A DNA stretch of 17,785 bases, taken from contig CAJOMW010000007.1 of assembly GCA_905235695.1 (NCBI GenBank), positions 1 through 17,785 of the forward strand, in the 5' to 3' direction. Positions within the stretch are counted from its first letter, which is position 1; each line of letters begins with the position of its first letter. Shown here piece after piece: positions 1 to 5,913 of the stretch. A program made the translations under genes and the position numbers. Source of the stretch: an uncultured Clostridia bacterium (GTDB lineage: Bacteria; Bacillota; Clostridia; Oscillospirales; CAG-382). The notes below the pieces were generated by a model. The model was not told the DNA's origin. It was given only the letters and a program-made list of their open reading frames with translations, and ran no database searches.

Positions 1-1175
1 GCGGCTTTTTCGTTTCCGTGGAAGGCTCGGACTTTCCGGAATATATCGACGTAAACACGCTGAAGATATCAGTCAGCGGCGGAAATCTCGCAGTTTCCAC
101 AGTTTTCGGCGGAGAAGTCGCCTCGGCTCCGGCAAACTCGAAAATATCCGTCAGCACGGTAACGGACGATGGGAAGACCGCCCTGCTCGGAGTTAAATAC
201 TACGGAAGCTTTGAGTTTTATGCGGACGGCAACGGAAAGATAGCCGTTATAAACGTATTGGATGCGGACGAATACATAAAGGGTGTGCTTCCGAGCGAAA
301 TATATCCGTCATGGCATGAAGAAGCGCTGAAGGCGGCGGCTGTCGTTACAAGAACATACACCGTCCACAGTATGCAGTCGTCGTCTCACAAATCGGACGG
401 CTTTGACCTCTGCACGACAACTCACTGCCAGGTATACAGCGGAACGGCAAGGGAAAACGAGCGCACTAACAAGGCGATAGAGGACACGAGAGGGCTTGTG
501 ATAAAGTACAACGGGCGCATAGCGACCACAGTCTACACATCTTCTTGCGGCGGCTACACCGAAAGCGCTTCGGGCGCATGGGGCAGCAGCCCTGCCGACT
601 TCCCCTACCTTTCAAGCGTGTTCACTCCCTACGAGGACTACCGCAGTGTGCCGAACGGAAAATGGGAGTCGGTTGTGCCGATAGGCTCGCTGAGTTCCTA
701 TCTTTCATCGTCAAACACCGCTCGGCTCGGAAACGGTCCGTATACATTTACTTATACGCGCGAGCCGTCCGGGTACATTCACAGCATGACGGTAACCGGC
801 GCCGACGGCGCTTCTGTAAACCTCGGCACCTCAAGTGCGGTGCGCTCATTTTTCGGAACGCTCGTAAAGAGCGCAAATTTCGGCATCGCCAGAACCTACG
901 TTCCGTCAGACACCTATTCATCGGGCGTTTCGGTAATAAGCGCCGACGGTACGTATGACATGACAGGCATCGACGGGTTCTCGTATATAGACGCCGACGG
1001 CGTAAAAGCAGGCAGCGGCGTCAAAGAGGTGTACGTCTTGGACGGACAGGGCTACGGTCACGGAGTCGGAATGAGCCAGTTCGGTGCAAGCCACATGGCA
1101 AACGCCGGGTTTGCATACGATGAAATAATACATACGTATTTCCCGGGGACGGATATAGTTCCGATCGAAGAATAG
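1..1175 (+). CDS. SpoIID/LytB-domain protein, 5'-truncated by window edge
   Basis: The frame is open to the left edge, so the true start lies outside; the GTG at 18 is not a convincing start. The visible 390 or so residues match the SpoIID/LytB family. Counting from that GTG, residues 79-119 carry the family core, with LPSEI (Glu94, matching the catalytic glutamate of SpoIID) and the helix EALKAAAVVTRTYT. Next come the Cys/His motif CTTTHCQVYSG and TSSCGGYTESA. The C-terminus has the typical GYGHGVGMSQFGA motif. SpoIID is a lytic transglycosylase that cuts denuded glycan strands of peptidoglycan during spore engulfment; relatives act on the vegetative wall. No signal peptide is visible because the N-terminus is missing. 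The neighbours do not indicate sporulation, so spoIID itself is not claimed. Family assignment is secure; the exact role is not. Confidence 0.93.
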   Translation, partial: GFFVSVEGSDFPEYIDVNTLKISVSGGNLAVSTVFGGEVASAPANSKISVSTVTDDGKTALLGVKYYGSFEFYADGNGKIAVINVLDADEYIKGVLPSEIYPSWHEEALKAAAVVTRTYTVHSMQSSSHKSDGFDLCTTTHCQVYSGTARENERTNKAIEDTRGLVIKYNGRIATTVYTSSCGGYTESASGAWGSSPADFPYLSSVFTPYEDYRSVPNGKWESVVPIGSLSSYLSSSNTARLGNGPYTFTYTREPSGYIHSMTVTGADGASVNLGTSSAVRSFFGTLVKSANFGIARTYVPSDTYSSGVSVISADGTYDMTGIDGFSYIDADGVKAGSGVKEVYVLDGQGYGHGVGMSQFGASHMANAGFAYDEIIHTYFPGTDIVPIEE

Positions 1176-1202
1176 AAAAAAGTACATGAACGCAATAACG
1201 AG

Positions 1203-1226
1203 TGCGGCGCCGATGCGCCGCATTTT
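1203..1226 (+). terminator. Intrinsic terminator of the SpoIID-like gene
   Basis: The stem TGCGGCG (1203-1209) pairs perfectly with CGCCGCA (1216-1222) across a 6-nt loop and is followed by TTTT and a T-rich stretch. It begins 28 nt after the stop codon, as expected of a rho-independent terminator. The rest of the gap up to 1320 is AT-rich. It contains TATGAT hexamers at 1254 and 1282 that could be -10 boxes for the next gene, but no good -35 partner is present, so no promoter is called. Confidence 0.8.
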
Positions 1227-1320
1227 CAATTTATTTTTAATTTGATAAACAATTATGATATAAAAAATTTTTCCATTGCTGTATGATATTACTGATAAAA
1301 AACAGCAAGGAGACGGCAAT

Positions 1321-1998
1321 ATGCATATTCCTTCGGTCGAGCGCACCAAAGATATGGAAATAGAGACGTTTGACAGCGCTCTTAAAGAAGCTCTTGTTCC
1401 AAATGGCGAGTATGACGTAAACAAGTGGCTGTACGTTCCGTGCGTCTACACGGAATACCGTTACATACTCGGCACGCGCGGCAAAAATCCCCTTATATGC
1501 ATTGGGATAAACCCGTCTACCGCAAGGCCTGACGACCTCGACAACACCCTTAAATCCGTCGAGAGAGTTGCGCTCTTCAACGGCTTTGACAGCTTTATCA
1601 TGTTCAACGTATACGCCCAGCGTGCAACGAGTCCCGACGATATGGAGCGCGAGAAAAACGAACAGCTCCATGCGGAAAACATGAAGGCGTTTGAATACGT
1701 TCTCGGTCTGTGCGAACCCGGAAAGAGGCCGCATATATGGGCGGCGTGGGGAACCATAATAGAAAAGAGAGAGTACCTCTGCGAGTGCGTGAGAGATATG
1801 ATAGACATAGGCGAAAAACACAACGCAGAGTGGTGCATGGCAGGAAGGCCCTCAAAAGCCGGGCATCCGCATCATCCGCTGTACCTGCCTAAAAATTCGG
1901 CTTTAGAGCCGTTTGACCCGGCTCTGTATCTTGAAAAAACAGCAATATCCGTTGCAGATAAGAAGCTGAAGCGGCATGGCAAAGGCAGTGAAAATTAA
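1321..1998 (+). CDS. DUF1643-family protein
   Basis: This 225-residue protein resembles the DUF1643 family, whose biochemical function I do not know. Family-like motifs are GINPSTA (62-68) followed by DDLDNTLKSV, a FIMFNVYAQ strand (92-100), AAWG (141-144) and the C-terminal GHPHHPLYL (181-189). The conserved Asn, Ser and His residues suggest an active or ligand-binding site, but this is inference. The ATG at 1321 is chosen because AAGGAGA (1307-1313) lies 7 nt upstream; an in-frame TTG at 1276 has no ribosome binding site. No signal peptide or membrane segment is present, so it is probably cytoplasmic. The next gene starts 43 nt downstream on the same strand with no hairpin between them, so the two may be co-transcribed. 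Confidence 0.85.
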   Translation: MHIPSVERTKDMEIETFDSALKEALVPNGEYDVNKWLYVPCVYTEYRYILGTRGKNPLICIGINPSTARPDDLDNTLKSVERVALFNGFDSFIMFNVYAQRATSPDDMEREKNEQLHAENMKAFEYVLGLCEPGKRPHIWAAWGTIIEKREYLCECVRDMIDIGEKHNAEWCMAGRPSKAGHPHHPLYLPKNSALEPFDPALYLEKTAISVADKKLKRHGKGSEN

Positions 1999-2041
1999 AA
2001 TTATTACCGTGCTATGCACCGGTGAAAGGAATATATAAAAT

Positions 2042-2998
2042 ATGCGCAAGATATCTGTTCAGACAAGCGGACTCCTCACGGACGACGCAGGATATGAAGA
2101 AAAATTTGAAATGCTCCGCAGTGCCGGGTTCAACGCCGTCGACTACAATGTAAACAACCATCTCTGCCGCTCCCTTTTCAGGGACGGCACCCACGAGGGA
2201 TTTTATGATATGGATATTGAGGACATATTAAAGTACCTCGAGCCGTTCAAGAAGTCCGCTCACAAAAGCGGAATAGAGTTCGGGCAGCTGCACTCTACGT
2301 ACCCGTCTTACATAGCCGGCAATGACAATGTAAACGCATATATTCAGGACACTCACAGAAAGGACTTTGCCATAGCTGAGTATCTCGAGTGCAAATACGT
2401 CGTTGTCCACCCTGCCTGCGTCGAGCTTCAGCTCGGATATGAAAAGGAACATGAGATAAACATAAATCTCTATTCGGAGCTTATACCGGATGCAAAGAAA
2501 CACGGCGTAGTTATATGCCTTGAGAATATGTTTAACGCAATAAACGACAACATGATCGAGGCGGCGTGCTCAGACTTCCGCGAGGCGGCGTCCTACATAG
2601 ACGAACTCAACAACATCGCAGGTACGGAGCAGTTTGGATTCTGCTTTGACGTAGGACACGCAAATATTCTCGGCAAGAACATGAGAAAATCCGTATACAT
2701 TCTCGGCAGCCGCATCAAGGCTCTCCACGTTCACGACAACAACGCCACAAACGACTTTCACCTCTTCCCCTACACCTACACACGCACAAGCGGCGCACAG
2801 CTGTCGACCGATTGGGACGGGCTTCTCAGAGGACTTGCGGACGTAAAATATCAAGGATCGATAAACTTTGAGACCTATATGGCATGCTGCGCATTTCCGA
2901 AGCCCGTACATCCGCAAATGCTCGCGCTTCTTGCGGCGATAGGAAAATATATGTCGGATGAAGTGGACAGATACATCAGGGAAGACAGCGAAAAATAA
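2042..2998 (+). CDS. Sugar phosphate isomerase/epimerase-like TIM barrel protein
   Basis: This 318-residue protein matches the xylose-isomerase-like TIM barrel superfamily (AP endonuclease 2 fold), which includes sugar epimerases, isomerases and inosose dehydratases. It shows the expected metal-site positions at the ends of barrel strands: His84 (QLHSTYP), His123 (VVHPA), Glu161 (VICLENM), Asp203 and His206 (FDVGHAN), His229/His231 (ALHVHDN) and Glu277 (INFETY). The spacing and the FDVGHAN and HVHDN motifs fit a divalent-metal enzyme acting on a small sugar, sugar acid or polyol. The substrate cannot be read from the sequence. It has no signal peptide and is cytoplasmic. AAAGGA at 2025-2030 lies 11 nt before the ATG. 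It probably shares a transcript with the DUF1643-like gene. A link to the sugar-transport operon on the other strand is possible but unproven. Confidence 0.88.
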   Translation: MRKISVQTSGLLTDDAGYEEKFEMLRSAGFNAVDYNVNNHLCRSLFRDGTHEGFYDMDIEDILKYLEPFKKSAHKSGIEFGQLHSTYPSYIAGNDNVNAYIQDTHRKDFAIAEYLECKYVVVHPACVELQLGYEKEHEININLYSELIPDAKKHGVVICLENMFNAINDNMIEAACSDFREAASYIDELNNIAGTEQFGFCFDVGHANILGKNMRKSVYILGSRIKALHVHDNNATNDFHLFPYTYTRTSGAQLSTDWDGLLRGLADVKYQGSINFETYMACCAFPKPVHPQMLALLAAIGKYMSDEVDRYIREDSEK

Positions 2999-3006
2999 AA
3001 ATTTTA

Positions 3007-3027
3007 CCCCGACGAAAAACGCCGGGG
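3007..3027. terminator. Bidirectional terminator between convergent genes
   Basis: CCCCGACG (3007-3014) pairs with CGCCGGGG (3020-3027), with one mismatch, across an AAAAA loop. On the plus strand it is followed by CTTTAATTT. On the minus strand it is followed by a run of T and A including TTTTT. It sits 9 nt after the isomerase-like stop and 28 nt beyond the formyltransferase stop, so it can serve both genes. Confidence 0.82.
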
Positions 3028-3054
3028 CTTTAATTTGCCGTTTTACGTTGAAAA

Positions 3055-3834
3055 TCATACCAAATCCGTTCTTTCGGAAGTGATATATCCGCCTTTTACC
3101 GGGAAAGTCCCTTCCCCTCCGTCGCCTTCGGCGGCTTTTGCCCTTATAAGGCGGTATTTTCTATCTTTCGAGACATAGTAGCAGTCGTAGCCGTAAAAGG
3201 CTCGGAGGATGCGCTCCGCCGTCTCATAAGGCGTCGTCGGGAATATCGTATACATATCCTCGGACGGCATATTTACGTATTCTCCGCTTCCCTGCGGCTT
3301 TGCCTCTCTGTAAAGCCGAGGAAAATCGCTCAGAAGCTCGTCGAGCATTTCGGGAAGAAGCGAGCACGCCTTTTTCATGAACGTCTCGAGGTTTTCACCG
3401 TCAGATAAGGCAAACTCCCTTTGCAGAAGTATATCTCCCGTGTCAAAGCCATCGTCCATCTTATGTATCGTAACTCCGCTCTTTTCCCTTTTATACAGTA
3501 TGTCGAGCGGCATGGGCCACGGTCCCCTGCCAAAGGGCAAAAGTGACGGGTGGATATTTACAAGAGGGAGGTCGGTATCGGTAGGTATTTTATAGTAATA
3601 CCCTGCGCATATTGCAAAATCACAGCTCTTTTCCTTCAGCCGCTTTAAATCTTCCGCCGTTATACGGGAGGTTGTATACGGCACGCCGTTCTTCTTAGCG
3701 CACTCTATTACGCCTGTGTTGAACTCGGTAAGGTTATCGGTTTTGCAGGTGAATATCTCGGCTATCTCGCATCTTTTCATCAGGTATTCGAGCGCCGGGA
3801 GAAACAGGTCTATGCCTATGTATGCTATCTTCAT
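3055..3834 (-). CDS. Formyltransferase-family protein (Fmt-like fold, substrate unknown)
   Basis: This 259-residue protein belongs to the formyl transferase N-terminal family (GART, methionyl-tRNA formyltransferase, sugar-nucleotide formyltransferases), which uses 10-formyltetrahydrofolate. The catalytic triad is visible as Asn93 and His95 in NIHPSLLP and Asp131 in DGFDTGDIL; GVTIHKMDDG is also typical. Where Fmt usually has YRG-x-x-P, this protein has FGRGPWPMP, and it is shorter than housekeeping Fmt (about 310 residues). A small C-terminal part (roughly 195-259) resembles a reduced Fmt C-terminal domain. The formyl acceptor could be a sugar nucleotide or another amine. The internal ATG at 3834 is preferred because GAGGA sits just upstream; an in-frame ATG at 3849 has no ribosome binding site. 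It lies downstream of the permease operon on the same strand, just after that operon's hairpin, so some expression may come from readthrough. Confidence 0.82.
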   Translation of the reverse strand: MKIAYIGIDLFLPALEYLMKRCEIAEIFTCKTDNLTEFNTGVIECAKKNGVPYTTSRITAEDLKRLKEKSCDFAICAGYYYKIPTDTDLPLVNIHPSLLPFGRGPWPMPLDILYKREKSGVTIHKMDDGFDTGDILLQREFALSDGENLETFMKKACSLLPEMLDELLSDFPRLYREAKPQGSGEYVNMPSEDMYTIFPTTPYETAERILRAFYGYDCYYVSKDRKYRLIRAKAAEGDGGEGTFPVKGGYITSERTDLV

Positions 3835-3852
3835 TTGATCCTCAAACATATC

Positions 3853-3880
3853 AAAAGCGGCGAAGCCATGCTCCGCCGCT
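3853..3880 (-). terminator. Terminator hairpin at the end of the transport operon
   Basis: On the minus strand AGCGGCGGAGC (3880-3870) pairs over 11 positions, including one G-T wobble, with GCTTCGCCGCT (3866-3856) across the triplet ATG. The T-run is short (TTTT, then GATA). The hairpin starts 9 nt after the last permease stop codon and ends only about 20 nt before the formyltransferase start. The short T-run suggests incomplete termination or an RNA-stabilising hairpin. Confidence 0.72.
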
Positions 3881-3888
3881 CAATTTTA

Positions 3889-4899
3889 TCAGCCTACTAT
3901 ACCCGAACGCTCTATACCTTCAACGAAGGATCTCTGAGCAAACAGGAAGATTATAAACAGAGGCAGAATGACAAGCAATCCGCTCGTGTTGGTTATTGCG
4001 GACTCCCAGAGGGTGGTTGCCGCATAGTCCATCCTGAGGCTCGGGGGTATCTTGTTTACGATGTTCGTGAGCAGCGGCTCGCTGCTTGCAGTGAAGAAGG
4101 GCGATGCGGTGTAGAACGTATCTGTCCACTGCCACGAGAAGGAGAACATGAATACCGTGGTCATCATCGGAACGGACAGCGGGAGAATTATTCTGAAGAA
4201 CGTCTCGAACACGCCGGTGCCGTCGATGTACGCCGCTTCCTCAAGCTCATCCGGGATGCCCTTATAGAACTGTCTGAATATGAATATGTACAGACCGTTC
4301 TTAAACGCAAGTCCCGTCAGCGAGAGAACATACAGCGGCCATTCCGTGTTTATAAGGTTCAGAGATTGACCGAATATCGCATTTATTATTCCGAAGAAAT
4401 CGAAATATCTGAATTTCATAAACATTGAGAGGAGGAGCGTATCGTGCGGAATAAGCATTGTGATTATTACCGCTATGAACAGTATTCCTCTGCCCTTGAA
4501 CTTAAACTTTGCAAATCCGTATCCGATTATCGCACATATAAGAGTCTGTATCACGCCGCAGAGAACGGATACTCTCGCAGTGTTGAAGAGCGCCTGCCAG
4601 TACTTGTTCTCTTTGATGATGAACACCCACTGGTCGAGCGACGGATTCCTTGGTATGAGCTTTACCGTCGTATCCGTAAAGTCTGACGGGCTCATGAATG
4701 ATGCTGATATCTTGGTTATGAACGGATAGATTATTATGAAGGAAATACCTACAAGGAGGACATATCTGAGTAATGCCCAGATAAACTTGCCGAGAAAGTT
4801 GAGAGACAGAAAGCGCTGTTTTAATCTTTCGGCCTTTCCGACTTTTCCCTCAAAATCAATTCGCATTTCGCGTCTTGAGAGCTTTTTTTGCTGATTCAT
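3889..4899 (-). CDS. Carbohydrate ABC transporter permease, MalG type (pair B, second subunit)
   Basis: This 336-residue integral membrane protein matches the MalG/AraQ-type permeases of carbohydrate ABC importers. About six hydrophobic helices are visible, starting near residues 46, 112, 140, 187, 244 and 307. The cytoplasmic EAA loop that docks the ATPase is clear at 220-243 (EEAAYIDGTG, then ILPLSVP). The N-terminus has a basic, charged cytoplasmic extension of about 40 residues (MNQQKKLSRREMRIDFEGK), making it longer than the usual 275-290. The ATG at 4899 is chosen because AAAGGAGG precedes it, right after the upstream gene's TAG. It is the last gene of the operon. With the preceding gene it should form one translocation pore; no ATPase is encoded nearby. 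Confidence 0.94.
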   Translation of the reverse strand: MNQQKKLSRREMRIDFEGKVGKAERLKQRFLSLNFLGKFIWALLRYVLLVGISFIIIYPFITKISASFMSPSDFTDTTVKLIPRNPSLDQWVFIIKENKYWQALFNTARVSVLCGVIQTLICAIIGYGFAKFKFKGRGILFIAVIITMLIPHDTLLLSMFMKFRYFDFFGIINAIFGQSLNLINTEWPLYVLSLTGLAFKNGLYIFIFRQFYKGIPDELEEAAYIDGTGVFETFFRIILPLSVPMMTTVFMFSFSWQWTDTFYTASPFFTASSEPLLTNIVNKIPPSLRMDYAATTLWESAITNTSGLLVILPLFIIFLFAQRSFVEGIERSGIVG

Positions 4900-4918
4900 G
4901 CCGATTTTTCCTCCTTTC

Positions 4919-5896
4919 CTAATCTTTTCGTTGATAGAATACGAACGCCGATATAAGTCCGGCAACTGCGGCTATGAGCACGAGTACTATAAGGAAATAT
5001 ATCCAGCTCATCGCCGAGCTCAGCACTCGCGCGTTACGCGAAGTGCCTTCATATACGGTGTTTATATAAGTCATAACGCTGTTGGACTTGGATGTAAACG
5101 AGTCTATGACCGTATATATCGTGTTTACAAGTATCATAGGGCTTATCATCGGGAATGTTATCTTCCAGAAGGTCTCCCAGCCGGTCGCACCGTCCATTGT
5201 ACATGACTCGTATATCGCCGGTGATATCGACTGCAAGCCCGCAAGGAATATAAGCATCTGAACGCCGGAGCGGTTTACTATATTGAATATGTTGTTTACG
5301 ACATTGACGACGTATTCAACGAGTTCAGTACCGACCGCCATGTTTCCGAGCAGGTTTGTGACGTCAAGCGCATTGATTATCTGCGTGCCTCCCCCGCCAT
5401 CCATGGCTTCAACGGCACCTGTATCTATTCCGCCTGCGCTCATGTAATTCAATACTGCGTTGCTCTGGTCTATCTGGTCTATAAGGCCTGTGGTAAGTAT
5501 GACCGGTATGAAGAATATCGCTCTGAATGCGGCTCTTCCTACCATCTTCTGATTGAGGATTATCGCCATAAACAGCGAGAATATTACGATTGCCGGCACA
5601 TCAAGCACAAGCTGTCTGAGGCTCGACGTAAGTATTCTTACATAGTTTGCATCGGTAAACAGTGCGTCGCTGTAGTTTTTGAATCCCACGAATTCGAGCT
5701 CATATCCGCCTCCGCCTCCGCCGGTACTTGTCAGAATATTTATCTCACTGAAGCTGAACTGTATCGACTGGAACAGCATGGGGATGTACAGAAGCACGAA
5801 GCCTATTAAGAACGGAAGCACGAACATCCATCCGGCTCTCGCTTTCTTGGCGTCCAGGGAAGCTACTTTCTTCTTTTTTGTCTTTGCATTATTCAT
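4919..5896 (-). CDS. Sugar ABC transporter permease, MalF/UgpA type (pair B, first subunit)
   Basis: This 325-residue membrane protein is of the MalF/UgpA/LacF class. Helices lie near residues 24-46, 97-116, 124-142, 195-222, 252-270 and 297-321. The EAA loop is at 229-250 (IYESCTMDGATGWETFW, then FPMISP). Two features are unusual. The first extracytoplasmic loop has six consecutive glycines (about 59-64). The loop before the EAA-proximal helix (about 142-200) is long and has four consecutive glycines plus many Asn, Gly and Ala residues, where family members usually have a compact conserved segment. ATG at 5896 is chosen for its AGGGGG ribosome binding site 8 nt upstream, over an in-frame GTG at 5905. 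It starts 17 nt after the DUF5696-like gene ends and is followed by its MalG-type partner after 19 nt. Confidence 0.93.
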   Translation of the reverse strand: MNNAKTKKKKVASLDAKKARAGWMFVLPFLIGFVLLYIPMLFQSIQFSFSEINILTSTGGGGGGYELEFVGFKNYSDALFTDANYVRILTSSLRQLVLDVPAIVIFSLFMAIILNQKMVGRAAFRAIFFIPVILTTGLIDQIDQSNAVLNYMSAGGIDTGAVEAMDGGGGTQIINALDVTNLLGNMAVGTELVEYVVNVVNNIFNIVNRSGVQMLIFLAGLQSISPAIYESCTMDGATGWETFWKITFPMISPMILVNTIYTVIDSFTSKSNSVMTYINTVYEGTSRNARVLSSAMSWIYFLIVLVLIAAVAGLISAFVFYQRKD

Positions 5897-5913
5897 TTTT
5901 CGCACCCCCTACC

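Noticed and set aside
918..1821. Overlapping minus-strand frames across the SpoIID-like and DUF1643-like genes
   Set aside because: They run antisense to two recognisable genes, through a terminator and an AT-rich gap, and show no motifs.
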